The notes below the pieces were generated by a model, which searched no databases, was not told where the DNA came from, and was given only the letters and a program-made list of their open reading frames with translations. The position numbers and the translations under genes are program-made. Shown here piece by piece: positions 46,780-58,604 of a stretch of DNA of 64,000 nucleotides. The stretch's first letter is position 1, and each line of letters starts with the position of its first letter. The stretch is from assembly GCA_963669155.1 (NCBI GenBank), contig OZ022590.1, forward strand, positions 2,053,399 through 2,117,398. Reading direction: 5' to 3'. This stretch comes from Arbacia lixula (Eukaryota; Echinodermata; Echinoidea; Arbacioida; Arbaciidae).

Positions 46780-47340
46780 GAAGTTCAATTGTTGCTTACA
46801 TCCTTTCAGTCTCTAAGAGATCCACCTCTCTACACTCCTCCCAAGCCCTCCATCCACCCCTTTGCCCTCCCGATTGTTGGCACGGAAACCAGAAATCTAG
46901 ACGCTGCTCCGATCATCACCAATTTCAACTTCATTTTGCCCAATTTTCCGCAGAATTTGCAAAACAGGTGCGCAAATCTGGGTCATCATTTAATTTGCCC
47001 ACCACACGCAAAAAAAAGCCAAAGTCCAGTCAACATTCTGTGTGAGGGGTTCTTTGGCGCGTGGCTATGTTAATGATTACAGCACACACGACCTGAAATG
47101 GATCTTAATGGATGCAAATACACCCAATTTGTAACTCTTGATTTATTAATAAAAACGCCAGCAAACGGCCTAGAGTCAACTTAGGCAAACAAGTCCGCGT
47201 GCAATTGATTCACAGTCAATAACCAATTTACTTAGCCGGATTAGCGCAACCGGATTGGACCGTAATAATGTTTCCTGCCAGTTTATTTGAGCGGATATCG
47301 TGTTTTCTTTGGTCTGTTTGTCCTAGTTGGATTTTCAAAT
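46780..47340. promoter_or_regulatory. Unique island rich in homeodomain, POU and CCAAT words
   Basis: Non-repetitive. Contains TAATGATTA at 47071-47079, the POU octamer ATGCAAAT at 47112-47119, CCAAT near 47223, GGATTA (Otx/bicoid-type) at 47238-47243 and TTTATTAATAAAA near 47143. No frame is supported. The density of such words in 300 bp suggests an enhancer. Confidence 0.4.
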
Positions 47341-48035
47341 TTAAACTGCAAATCAGATTGCATGCAAGCTTCAATGTAAGGTATATATTAGCACAAAAAC
47401 ATTACACATTCCAGGTATTTATCACTTTGTGATGAGTTCCCTTTTCTCTTACATGTACTTAATACCTCTGGCATCCTTTTTAGATAACTACCATTGTATT
47501 AGAAAGTAATAGATCAAGTTTTCACATGACCAGAATTTATACTTTGTTTCTTAATTTGATCACAATCAACATATCATAGTTTTGATATGTTATTTCAATG
47601 ATCTCAACTCATTAGGTGTAACACAAAGACTACCTACAAACTGCATAACATGAAAGAGCATAGATTTCTCCACAAGATGAATTCATTTGTGTTGTTTAGT
47701 GATATAAATCACCTTTGTGATGAATTTTCAAAGCAGTATAAAGGTAGATAATCACTAATCTTCAAATTGGCAATACGTTGAAAGATGTTGACATAGCCAT
47801 TTTGCTTTTCAAACTGACACAATCATTGCTATGAATTGGTTGTGTTTGACAGTATGTTAATCTACAGTGGAATGTATTTTTATGATAAAAAAGATCATCT
47901 TTAAAAAAAAAATGGAGCCAACTTCCAAGCAAAATGATGATCACTTTTGCTCTAAAGAGGCCTTGGTTCTGAATGACTTATGGAAACTTGGGGGGCAACA
48001 TTTCAAAATCTGATGATTGTCTCTGTCAGTTTGTA
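47341..48035. other. AT-rich unique DNA, no feature seen
   Basis: No structure recognised. Confidence 0.4.
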
Positions 48036-48600
48036 GCTTCTCATCATGCTTGTTCTTTTCTCCATTTCATCGCTAAATTTCTGCTCCAATGGCCGCACGT
48101 ACGGGTACCATGCTTGCCCTGGCGTATTATTATTATCGGTGCATAATTTATCGCCGCTTCATGTTTTCCATCTCGTCGAATTGATGACAGCCATGCTCGG
48201 TCCTGACACAGCGAGCTGGCCAGCCTACAGTACCTGGGCTCTGCCCCGCACCAAAATGGGCTCTGCAATTTAAGCCAAATGGCTTGTTTAAAGCACAGAG
48301 AGCAAGCACAACAGGCCTGTCCCGTGTCTCATGGCTGAAATTGATGTCACACGGCGGCGCGGGGCAAGGAGAGAATGTCCTGACTCAGAGAGAATGTTTA
48401 CATCCATGATAAATATTTGGGTGAGGCAGCGGTTAGGACAGGAAGTCCTTTTTATTTCTGGCTAACTTTCTCATTTATTCTCTCTTTCTTTCTCGTTCTG
48501 TCTCTCTCTCAACTTTCATTTCGTTCTTCCATCTTGATACGCGCTTATGAACAAATCATGTGCAGAACGAGACGCCGCGACTTTTGAGACTTTCTTTTTT
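48036..48600. promoter_or_regulatory. Unique CpG-rich island, candidate enhancer
   Basis: Non-repetitive. Contains AATTGATGACAG at 48179-48190 (Pbx/Meis-like), GAAATTGATGTCAC near 48337, an AP-1 word TGACTCA at 48381-48387, and GTTTACATCC plus GATAAATATTTG at 48396-48420 (forkhead-type). The plus frame 48046-48273 has no splice partner. Confidence 0.45.
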
Positions 48601-49227
48601 GCATAAAAGACAATCGCTCATTTTGGATGTCTTTATTTCTGATAGAGCATGTTGATATTGTCTTTATCTTGCTAACTTTCCCCATGGCTGTTTTATAGCA
48701 TTGTACGTACTGTACATGAAACTACCTGTCAACACATACATTTGGAATTAGATGTCTTGATCATTTTGATGACTTAAAAATCAACATTGTATTTCATTGT
48801 CATATTAAACATCAGATCTTAAACACTGACATATTCAGGTATGGATGAAATAATGAACGAAAGAAATGTATCCATTCTTCCTTAAAAATGAAATATTCAA
48901 ACTGTACCATGTGACCATTACAATAACTATCACTGTACTTAAGAATTTGTTTTAGAAATTAAACATGATTTTAATCTACACAAATAAAAACAAATGGTAA
49001 CAGATTGCTTTGTTACCCAATGAAATATTTTCATGAATACCACAAATATATGAAAACGTAACTTTAAAAACATCAGCTGAATCCCTTCTAACCATACACA
49101 TCATCAACATAAATGGAACAAAATCTTGTGAGGGTTATCTTGGTGGTTACATCAATTTACTTCTTAAAAAACACAATCTAAAAGTATGTATAAACTCCAT
49201 TTGCAAAGTAGATCTAAATAATCATGA
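48601..49227. other. AT-rich unique DNA, no feature seen
   Basis: No structure recognised. Confidence 0.4.
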
Positions 49228-49600
49228 TCTATTAATGCACGCCTCATTTCATCTGGCAATATCAATAGCCGCAAATGTTATCTTTCTAATGACAACCCTC
49301 TCTCTTACAACAATGAATGACCAAGGCTCCCACGCCAGCGTGACTCCAATCTGGCTCCGACACCACCGCGCGCCGAGCCAGCGTTGGCAGAAGAAGGAGC
49401 ACATCAGGCAGATTTAAACCAATTTCTTGCTTGAGCCGCGCCATTCTCCACACTCCAGCGTCATTAGTATGGGCCGCGGAGCAGCGTACAATACGCGCAC
49501 GCCGGCCGAGATGTAATTGTCCTCTAACAGGGGCTTTGTGAGGAAATCGGGCAGAAGGTGAAAGTGGTTCGTACATTTTCAATTAAACATGCCACAGGCT
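49228..49600. promoter_or_regulatory. Unique CpG-rich island, candidate enhancer
   Basis: CTATTAATGCACGCC and GGCAATATCAATAGCCGC at the left edge look like homeobox-type sites. The GC-rich middle contains CGCGCGCCGAGCC and ACGCGCACGCCGGCC. Both strands are open for 60-98 codons but without splice signals. Confidence 0.4.
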
Positions 49601-49995
49601 ATATGTGCAAGTACATGTAGTACGTAGCATATATATATCTGGCCTGATCTGCAATTATCCATATCTATTTGACCCTTCCAGTGAGCATTGGTGCATGAAA
49701 TGTATAGCCCATCAATGTGCTTTTCCCTGCTTAGTACTGAGAGAGGTAATCTAATGCATTTGTACATCCAGAAGGTATATGTACGGATATCAAACTACAG
49801 AAAACATCCTGATGAAACACTACATTTCACGTATCATACATATCTCTCCACATTTCATGTATATTGAAATATACCATTGATAGTTCTTTAATTTAAACAA
49901 AGATATTTATTGCAGAAGAGCTTTAGGGTACACCATGTGTAAAGTCCTGGAAGGACTGAGATGAGAAAAGTGGATAGAATTGGAGGTGACTTGGA
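49601..49995. other. Unique DNA, no feature seen
   Basis: No structure recognised. Confidence 0.4.
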
Positions 49996-50000
49996 AAGAC

Positions 50001-51938
50001 CAGGCCTCGAAAGTCACCTGTTTTAGGGGCAGGCAACTTTTAGTTTTGGGGGGGCACTTTTTTCACTTTTTTCAAGGGCAGCAAGTTAGGTCAGAGGGGC
50101 ACCAAGGCAAAAACCGACAATTATGAAAGGGCACCAAGGCCAAGGCAAATCCCTAAAATATGAAAGGGCTCCCAAACCCATACCCCCATTGGCGGCTTAA
50201 ACATTAAAATTTTTTGTTTTGTTTGTTTTTTCATTTGGCCGTAAGGCCGGGTAAAATTGAGTACATGTTGATCGTCCAGATTTTTTTAAAAAGAGGAGGA
50301 GGGTGTACCATATTATTTGATATTTGATAGTTTTCCCAAGATGGCTGCCGCATGTAAAATAGTATATAATACGATGCACATCAACCAACGTTGCTGTACT
50401 AGTGTGTATGATTTGCCCCCAAAATATCAATTTTTTCAACAGGTTTCTTTTTGTCTATTTTTAAATATTAAAATGTTGCCTTTATTTTAAATATGAAATT
50501 ACATTTTGTTGATATATTGTCATTTTTGTCTTGATTTTGTAATTAATGTTTTAACATTTATGTAAACACTTTCATTGGAAGCCTTGTTTTTCCTCAAAAT
50601 ACACGGAACAGCAACAGAAATTACTCCAGAATCTCAACGAAATTCAAAGATTAGATGGCCACAAAACACGATCTCACTTCACTACAATCATGATAATCAG
50701 ACTGCACTCGACTCCAGCGCACTCGATTGTACCCCTCACCCTGGCCTTGCGCGGGCCGGGGTCGGCCGCATGGAAAACATGCACATAGCGTATGTATATA
50801 CGGCTTTGAACACAGACGTGTGTTGCTGCCCTCTACGTTGAAGATATTTCGTTTTCGAATAATGGCGGATGGGAAAAAGTCGTTGACTGATCAGAACGAT
50901 GTCAAAAAACCCCCAAATTACCCATCAACATTCCATTCAATCGTGACAAAATGCTATTAATGTGAAAGGTGAGGATGTATTTATGTTAAATGTGTTTGTC
51001 AAAATATTTTTTGTGCGCCGATTGATCCGATTGAAGTGGATTGTAATGAGTTGTTGGTACAGTGGCTGATACAAATTTTAACATCGCTACTCAATGCGTA
51101 TTGACTTTCTGTGTAAACTTTTTCATGTACTGCTATACAAAGTCTATGGGGAAACGGAATGTCCATTTTCACCTGCTGAAACTGGAAAAGACCATATGGC
51201 CTAATGCCCTTTTTGTCATGTTTCAAATATTTTTTTCGCTACCTCGAATAAAGCCAGACAATTTATTTTTCTTCAAACGTAAATCGATAAACTCGAAACA
51301 AAATCATTCGCTCGTATTCATTCACAATCTAGATCAACGAGCCGAAACATCGCACTTGGAAAATAGCCGCAATGGCACATTGCGTGTAATTTAACAGCCT
51401 GTATCGAAACTTTCCCCCCGCTGTAAACTTTACTTCGATGTACATACGTTGACACGAAGGGCACAATAATACGAGAGATTGAGTTCAATAAATGGAATGT
51501 CCATTGCATTTGTTTACGAAAACTCTCCCATCGCATTTACCCCCCTGAAGTTGTACTCGGGTACGTAATGTACATTGGCTATTCGGACGAAGGTACGAGG
51601 GAGTGAGTTCGGGTAATAGAATGGCAGCGTGTTTACAAAAAAAAATCCCATTCACTGCACTGCGGTGCGAGCATGCACGAGTCGAGTCGGCTGTAATCAT
51701 GCTGAACGTTTGAAAATGAACCGACACTGCTCTGCTGCGCTTGTGAATCGAAGCTGTTATTAGTTTGGTGCGAAAGAATGTTGTTTCCGTACATTTAGGG
51801 GAAAAGGGCATTACGGCAAACTGAAAAAGGGGACGGCAACAAGTTGCCGTAAGTATCATAATTTTGAGAGGGGCGACGCGGCAAGTAGAGGGGGCATCGC
51901 GGCAAATTGCCATTTGCCGGTGGGTAATTCGAGCCCTG
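50001..51938. mobile_element. DNA transposon, 1.94 kb, CAGG-CTCGAA termini, AAGAC duplications
   Basis: The left end CAGGCCTCGAAAGTCACC and the inverse of the right end, CAGGGCTCGAATTACCCACC, match over the first dozen bases. AAGAC flanks both ends (49996-50000 and 51939-51943). Subterminal GGGGCA / GGCAA-type repeats lie inside each end. The interior has CpG-rich blocks and a 32-codon frame beginning MADGKKSLTDQNDVKKPPN (50862-50960). No transposase core was recognised, so it is nonautonomous or internally deleted. CAG-type ends suggest hAT-like, but a 5-bp duplication is unusual for that group. Confidence 0.7.
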
Positions 51939-51943
51939 AAGAC

Positions 51944-52543
51944 GAGAAAGTGGAGATTTGAAAGTATTTGAGTATTTGAGTATTCTTTTGAAATGAGTGT
52001 AGTCCCTAAAAGTTTTGTAAACCAGACTGTAAACTATATAAATATTAAGGGCAATGATGTTTATGTTTTTATCACTGGTACTGTATCAATGCATCATTTT
52101 CATGATTGTTTCTCTATTCTATTGCCAGTTTATTTACTTTGCATGAGGAGATAAATGAGAGGAAAATGAAATGTAAATACAACCTACATACATATAAACT
52201 TTGCAGGATCTGCACTGATATATTTTCTATTGTCTGCACATTAGCATATAGGTACAAACAAAACGCACATAAACACTGCTGTTTCAAGCTTCTAAGTATA
52301 ATTTACAATTCAATCTTTCAAAACAACAGTTTGAAATCAAACTCACTTAGTTTATTTCACTCCTTTCTATTAACCATCTCAGTACCAATTTTATGACAGT
52401 TTCATGTCCATTATAACATATTTAAGCGCCTATGGGACTGAGAAGATGAAGCATACAGCCTGCGCATTAAGAATTCTACCTGAGGTGGTAAAAAAAGGAC
52501 CGGTAGGCGGAAGTTACCAGTGTAGGTGGAAGTATAAGGACCT
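51944..52543. other. AT-rich unique DNA, no feature seen
   Basis: No structure recognised. Confidence 0.4.
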
Positions 52544-52702
52544 GGGCCCTGTTGCATAAAACTTACCATTGATGGTAACTTTGCCTTCAATGTCAACTTC
52601 TATGGAAACATTGAATTTGATTGGCTGTTGAGCGACATTACCATGGTAGTTACCATTGATGACAGAGTTACCATTAATGGTAACTTTTATGCAACGGGGC
52701 CC
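52544..52702. mobile_element. MITE, GGGCCCTGTTGCATAAA family
   Basis: Left end GGGCCCTGTTGCATAAAACT and right end TTTTATGCAACGGGGCCC. Inner TTACCATTGATGGTAACTTT and TACCATTAATGGTAACTT are inverted. Sister copy at 57657-57816. Confidence 0.9.
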
Positions 52703-52724
52703 AAAAGTGGAGGGGGCTGCTGGA

Positions 52725-53010
52725 CTTAGTGGAAGTAGTTGTAGTCATAGAAGTGGTAGGAGTAGCAGTAGTGGTCATTGCAGTCATAGTAGTTAGCAGT
52801 AGTAGTAGTAGTGGTAATATGTGATAGCAGAAGTATATGGTATACAGCAGAAGTATTTACATGTAGTAAATGTTAATAAGAAGAATAGTAGCAGTATATA
52901 GCAATAGTATATAGCAGTAGTGTAGCAGTAGTATGTAACAGTAGTATAAAGCAGTAATATATAGGAGAAGTATATACGGTAGTAGAAGTATAAAGTAGTA
53001 GTATATAGTA
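52725..53010. repeat. Degenerate (AGT)n / ATAGCAGTAGT array
   Basis: Trinucleotide-based with TATATAGCAGTAG variants. Tyr-rich frames on the minus strand are artefacts. Confidence 0.9.
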
Positions 53011-53129
53011 GTGTACACTGTGTACGCGGTATATAAGGGAAAGTACCTACATGTAGAGTCAAAGTATAGGTAATCTTAGGTAGGACTCAGCAGCCATGCA
53101 CTGGTAGAAAATGGATCAACAGTCAGAGA

Positions 53130-53365
53130 GACAGACGGACAGATGAACGAACGCACGGGGAATGCAAGTGGAGGAAAAGGACGCGAGAAGACCTATCACC
53201 ATGACGTCATGGTGCGGCCAGGAAGCAGCATCTACATCAACGTACGGACAGAGAGAATAGCACAGCCCAGTTGCCCAGCTGCCTTCAGTGTTGTCCTCTC
53301 ATTGAGGGGAGAGTATCTGGAGGATTATATAGCTCTTATGGCTAAAACAGTCAGTCAAAGCAAGC
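53130..53365. other. Unique CpG-containing DNA before the GT array
   Basis: Non-repetitive, with ATGACGTCATGG (a full CRE, TGACGTCA, near 53202). The plus frame runs into the GT tract and lacks a family match. It could be regulatory. Confidence 0.3.
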
Positions 53366-53395
53366 TATATGCAGTATGTGTGTGTGTGTGTATGT

Positions 53396-53442
<47 letters not shown>

Positions 53443-53626
53443 TGTGTATGTGTGTATGTGTGTATGTGTGTATGTATGTGTGTGTGTGTATGTGTGTGTG
53501 CACTTGGGTGTGTGTGTGTGTGTGTGTGTGTATGGGTGTGTATGTATGTGTGTGTATGTATGTGTTTGTGTGTGTGGGTGTATGTGTGGGTATGGGTGTG
53601 TGTGTGTGTATGTGCGTGTGTGTGTA

Positions 53627-53674
<48 letters not shown>

Positions 53675-53700
53675 GGTATGTGTACACATGTGGGTGTAGA
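53366..53700. repeat. (GT)n array with TATG variants
   Basis: About 330 bases of TGTG with TATG interruptions. Cys-Val and His-Thr frames on both strands are artefacts. Confidence 0.95.
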
Positions 53701-54480
53701 TGGATGTTTGTGAATATGAATATAATTCAAAGTGTTTGTGTTTATTTGTGTTTACTTCTGCACAGGGATGTGTTATGGAAGGATATGAAGCAATTTTCTT
53801 CCTTTGAACCCATGTGCCAAGCCGCTGAAAAGTTATGTGTTCTCAACAGGTGCTGTTCAGGTGTTTGAACAATTATGAACATGATTGTGTGGCAACGGCG
53901 AGAACAAAAGAAATGTACAGTCTCATTTCGCTTGTCCCGTTCTGTTAATGGCAATAATACTTCCATGAGCATAACAGGTATCAGCAAACGCAAATAAACA
54001 AGTTTTTCAAGTGAAATATCTCTGTTTCACGCAAACACACACAAACGCCGTTAATGATAATACATAGCTTAATATATCATTTTGAGAGTGGTTGAATTCC
54101 CCAAATGCACAAGTTGTCGGAAAGTGAAGAAATTGGTCAATTTTGTAAGTAATACAAATAGCTTTTATGTCCGATTTTTAATGATTCCTCAATACTTTTC
54201 GAAACAAAAGCAGAGTAAAGGATCTGTCATTATCTGCCGTTAACTTCCTTAAAGTTTGCAAACAAATTTGTCAAAAACAAAACGTCTACAGATAAATGGG
54301 AAATTAAAGAAATTTCAGAAATTTTAAAATCAGCTAAATGTCGGCTCGGCACATGGAACATCAAAGCATTGTCATGATTATGGAATTCTTTTGACATTCA
54401 TGAGCACGATTTAGAACCCATACAGATGTTTGCATATATTATGCTCGAATTTCTACTCCTTCGTAACACCTCCCTGCTTC
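53701..54480. other. AT-rich unique DNA, no feature seen
   Basis: No structure recognised. Confidence 0.4.
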
Positions 54481-54870
54481 TGCATGTGCGTGTATGTGTA
54501 AAGATGGAAGTGCATGTGTATATATGTGTGTTCGTGTTTGTGTTTTTTGTGTATTTGTGTCTATTGAAATGATATTCGTGTTTGTTTAGAGTATATACAT
54601 GTATTCATTTCATTAGAAGTATGTATTTGTGTTTGTATGTTTGTGTGTGTTTGTGTATAAATGTATGTATATATGTATGTGTTTATATGTGTGTGTGTAT
54701 ATGTGTGTACGTGTATTTATTTCATTATAAGTATGTATTTGTGTTTGTATGTTTGTGTGTGGTTGTGTATAAATGTATGTATGTATGTATGTGTTTATAT
54801 GTGTGTGTATATATGTGTGGACATGATATGTGGGTATCTATGTGTTGGTGTGTATGAATCAGTATGCAAT
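54481..54870. repeat. GT-rich tandem duplication, about 117-bp unit
   Basis: TTCATTAGAAGTATGTATTT near 54609 and TTCATTATAAGTATGTATTT near 54722 begin two nearly identical units containing TTGTGTATAAATGTATGTAT. Confidence 0.85.
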
Positions 54871-55540
54871 GCACCTGTGGCAGATTGCTAGAATGAGTGG
54901 GGAAAAATAATTAGGAGTAGAAGGTGGAGGATGAAGTTTTATCTATATATCAATTCTTTTTGTGAATATTTTATTTACACATGTTTAAACTAGATATGAA
55001 ATAAGGAGACGTACATGTCATTATTCATTGAATGTTGACTTTAGTAAGTGCAGAGTATGTATATATGCTCATTAGCCTTGCAAACATTCCACATCATCTG
55101 AGGGCACAGTATTTAAACATGATTGTTGTGCATGTCCAATGAATGCAGAATACCGGTAGTACGAAATGACCACATTGTAAATGCAGAGAAACTTGTTTAC
55201 GATGTAAAGTGCTGCTGTTGACTTCAATCCGACATGTTTCTATGTCTTTCGGTTGTGTAAGTGTTCATGTCGTATGTCCTTTGTGGTTATATTCAGATCC
55301 CACTGTCACGATTTTCATGATTTCAATTGTGGTGCGAATCACTGAGTAATCATATTGATCTCATTAGATCTTATCAGATCTTGAGGGCAGTCATGGAAAT
55401 TCTGTTGAGCTCAGATAAATGTTGGACGGCTCAAACATTTTCTAGGATGAATACAATTAATTTCTTATTGCGATCGCATCTACCAGTGCTTCTAAAATGT
55501 TGGGATTAACCTTAGATAAGACCCACACAGTGCAGTGATA
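54871..55540. other. Unique DNA, no feature seen
   Basis: No coding or repeat structure. Confidence 0.4.
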
Positions 55541-55625
55541 AGATGAGCTGCGATCTCCCGCAATCTGCAATGATTTCCCGTGATCTGCAACGATCTCCCG
55601 CGACCTGTTATGATCTGTGACCCTC
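55541..55625. repeat. Short tandem, about 20-bp unit
   Basis: GCGATCTCCCGCAATCTGCA and variants occur about four times. Confidence 0.75.
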
Positions 55626-55749
55626 TCTTGGGAGCCATTGCTAATGGCCTGAAGATTCCCATTGTTCTGCGATCTCATAAATTTCACAATCATCTGCAAA
55701 TGGCTAATTATTGGTATTTGTAACATGACAGTGGAAACCTAGCATTATA

Positions 55750-56165
55750 TAGGTAGGCAATACATTACTCCAATCACAACTTAATCACTTGAAAATTAAG
55801 ACAGAACAAATTGATTTGAATGAAATCAGTTAATAAATCACTTTAGCTTGGAATAAAATCTACCAGATCAATGTGACAATGCTGTCAATACATTACTTCA
55901 ACCCTTGTAAACCAAGAAGTTGTTGAATGCAATCAATAAATAAATCTCTTGCTTGGGAAAAAAATTGAAACCAAAATCAAAATGCTGTCAATACCTTACC
56001 ACAATTATGACTTGTACATGTAAATTAAGAGAGAAAAAGATGGTTTGGATGCAAAAAACGTGCCAGCAATGTATGAATCACTTGCTGAAAGTAATTGACC
56101 TGACCAATAGTCAAAACGCTATCCATGCTTTACTACAATCATGCCCGCAAATTAGACTCCCACCA
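55750..56165. repeat. Diverged minisatellite, about 105-130-bp unit
   Basis: Units are anchored at CAATACATTACTCCAATC (55757), CAATACATTACTTCAACC (55884), CAATACCTTACCACAATT (55988) and CCATGCTTTACTACAATC (56120). Each is followed by an AAATTAAGA-type then an AATCACTT-GCTTGG-type word. Confidence 0.75.
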
Positions 56166-56425
56166 CAGTTGACTGACTCACGCATAATTGGACCGAAATG
56201 ACCATGCGGAAGCACGAAAGCGAATCCCAGCATTATTAGCCAGTGGATGTCATAATCTTGCCGAGATCTTCCAGTGATTCGTGCCCTGAGTAATCACACG
56301 TGAGTGTCATCTAGAAAGTGTCTGAGAAGGAGTGCCCATACTTGAGGGCCAAAAGGAGCGCTCCTGAGATGAATTATGACCGTCATTTCCTTCTGATTGT
56401 CTCTCTTGACTGGTGGTGTGTGACC
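56166..56425. other. Unique DNA, no feature seen
   Basis: Short and slightly GC-richer, without a supported exon. Confidence 0.35.
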
Positions 56426-56429
56426 TTTG

Positions 56430-56735
56430 TAACCATCCATTGTCTGACAAAAATGTGTCTATCTTTTGCCTTTTCTTTTACTAGTATGTATGAAATTTGC
56501 AACCACTGTCACACAACAATGTGTCTATCGTTTGAATATGTCTTTTTTTTTTACTTGTATACTGTATTGAAATTTGCCACCACTTTCAAGCAACAATGTG
56601 TCTATCGTTTCAATATGTCTTCTTTTTTTTTTTACTTGTAGACAGTATTGCAATTTGCAACCACTGTCTTGCAACAATGTGTCTATCTTTTGATTGAGCC
56701 TTTTTTCTTTTACTAGTACACAGTTTTATATCCTG
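56430..56735. repeat. Minisatellite, about 66-80-bp unit, four copies
   Basis: Each unit has ATTTGCAACCACTGTC, CAACAATGTGTCTATCGTTT and a T run followed by TACTTGTA. Spacing of AATGTGTCTATC: 56452, 56518, 56595 and 56675. Confidence 0.85.
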
Positions 56736-56799
56736 CTCTGTCACTTTTCTTCTTTTAAGTTCAATTTAATTTATTCCACTTCAAAAAAACTAAGCATGC

Positions 56800-57030
56800 A
56801 AATCTATATCCTTACTATGATTTGGCTCAAATTGTGTGTCCATCTGTTTATTTGATTTTTTCTTACTCCTTGATTTTCCTCTTGATGGAAATATAATTGT
56901 GTCCAACTATGGTCAAACTGCCTCCAGATTGTCCTGAGGGGGCTTGTCATTTTATTTTGTGTGTCTTTATTGTCGCATTATTGAAACTGTTTTGATCTGT
57001 AACCTCTTTTTTACAACTGATATCTCCTTT
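56800..57030. repeat. Dispersed repeat R2, copy 2
   Basis: Same-orientation match to 32075-32290: ATCCTTACTATGATTTGGCT, CTCCTTGATTTTCC, GATTGTCCTGAGGGGGC and GCATTATTGAAACTGTTTTG. Confidence 0.75.
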
Positions 57031-57119
57031 TCATACACGACCCTTTTACGCGCAATTGAGCCATTCTTGCATGAGGAATACGCACAATTCCTATAGATCG
57101 GTACTTTGTCTAGGAGAGG

Positions 57120-57865
57120 AGGGGTCAAAGACAAAACACAGGACTTGTCCTATGTATTGACAACAGGGAACTATACAGTATCCACTTCCTAGCAATGTCC
57201 AACTTTTCATGGGATCATGCACGTAGGCACACTCCATCCATTCTGACATGTCACCTCACTGTGTTTTCCTGGTCATAGCAAACCCTCCCGAAATCAAACC
57301 AGGTAAATTATTACAGGAGACCTTAATTGTCCGCTATGTCAGGCAAGCTGCCATTCAGCCAGAGACGTGGGATAATTTATGACGCTTCATTTCCAAGATA
57401 ACGCTCTTTATAGTTGAACTTTTGAAGTTGAATGTCTGCAACAGACCTGAAGAAGAAGCATATATGGCCTCTGTCACACGTACAACATAGAAGTACAGAG
57501 TATCTGTTTCCGGTCCTGTCAGACACACTATTATCGGCCTTCCAAGCAGAGTCCGATAATTCATTGGCTCATGCGCACAAGCCCACTCCCTCCATTCTGA
57601 CATGTCGCCTCCCCGTCTTGGACCATTGCCTAGTTAGAGTAGACTTTCACCGGATCAGGGCCCTGTTGCATAAAACTTAGCAATGATGGTAACTTTGCTA
57701 CCGATGGCAACTTCTATGGAAACCTTGAATTTCATTGGCTGTCAAGCTATGTTACCATGGTAATTACTATTGATGGCAGAGTTACCATTAATGGTAAATT
57801 TTATACAACAGGGCCTAGAAGGCAAACTATTACAGGAGATGCAAATTGTCCACTATGAATGTTTC
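57120..57865. repeat. Diverged segmental tandem duplication
   Basis: 57120-57345 and 57470-57865 share, in order, TCATGCAC/TCATGCGCAC, CACTCCATCCATTCTGACATGTC, GACCATTGCCTAG-like, and ATTACAGGAGA followed by AATTGTCC and CTATG. The second copy is interrupted by the MITE at 57657-57816. Confidence 0.75.
57657..57816. mobile_element. MITE, GGGCCCTGTTGCATAAA family, second copy
   Basis: Left end AGGGCCCTGTTGCATAAAAC and right end AATTTTATACAACAGGGCCT. Inner palindrome around TACCATGGTAATTACTATTG. Confidence 0.9.
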
Positions 57866-58320
57866 GTGTATGCTACATTACTTTGACTTACTTCCTGCTA
57901 TAATTATTTTTAGTGAATAAAATTGCATGAAGATCCATGGGGATATTGCCCCCACAATGCAACAAAGCCCTTAAGAAAAAAAATATACCCTGTTACCATG
58001 TTACCAATGCCCCCCCCCCCCCTTTACATGTTCAAAGAATTGTTTTTCACTGATTTTGTTTAAATCAAGGAGAAAGATAGGCTCTACACGTAACTGCTTT
58101 TAGATGACACATTTTATGATCTGTTGAGCAATGTATGAACAGCATCTAATCGTTACAGAATCAGCGCAGCTACTATATAATTCATATATGTGTAGACAAG
58201 GTAGATATATGACCTCTCTCTCTCTGTACGTAGTGCACGTCTGTCAAAATAACACACGACATGGTGGGAGCTGTCATAGGATGTCGTACAGCAGTGGTGG
58301 ATCTAGGGTGGGGGGGGGGG
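57866..58320. other. Unique DNA with poly(C) and poly(G) runs
   Basis: C run at 58009-58022 and G run near 58309-58322. No gene. Confidence 0.45.
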
Positions 58321-58324
58321 GGTT

Positions 58325-58419
58325 GTCGGTGTAAGAAGTAGAAGTAGTAGGCAGAGTAGTGTGATTGGTATCAGGAGCAGTAGTAGTAGTAGTAGTAGTA
58401 GTAGTAATAGGGAAATGAA

Positions 58420-58461
<42 letters not shown>

Positions 58462-58466
58462 AAGTA

Positions 58467-58535
<69 letters not shown>

Positions 58536-58560
58536 AAGTAGCAGCAGTAGTAGTAGTAGC

Positions 58561-58604
<44 letters not shown>

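Noticed and set aside
51485-51913. 142-codon minus-strand frame
   Set aside because: It lies within the transposon and crosses its subterminal repeats; no transposase motif.
53143-53868. 241-codon plus-strand frame
   Set aside because: Most of it is a GT repeat. The unique first 70 codons have no family match and no acceptor was found; they may be regulatory DNA.
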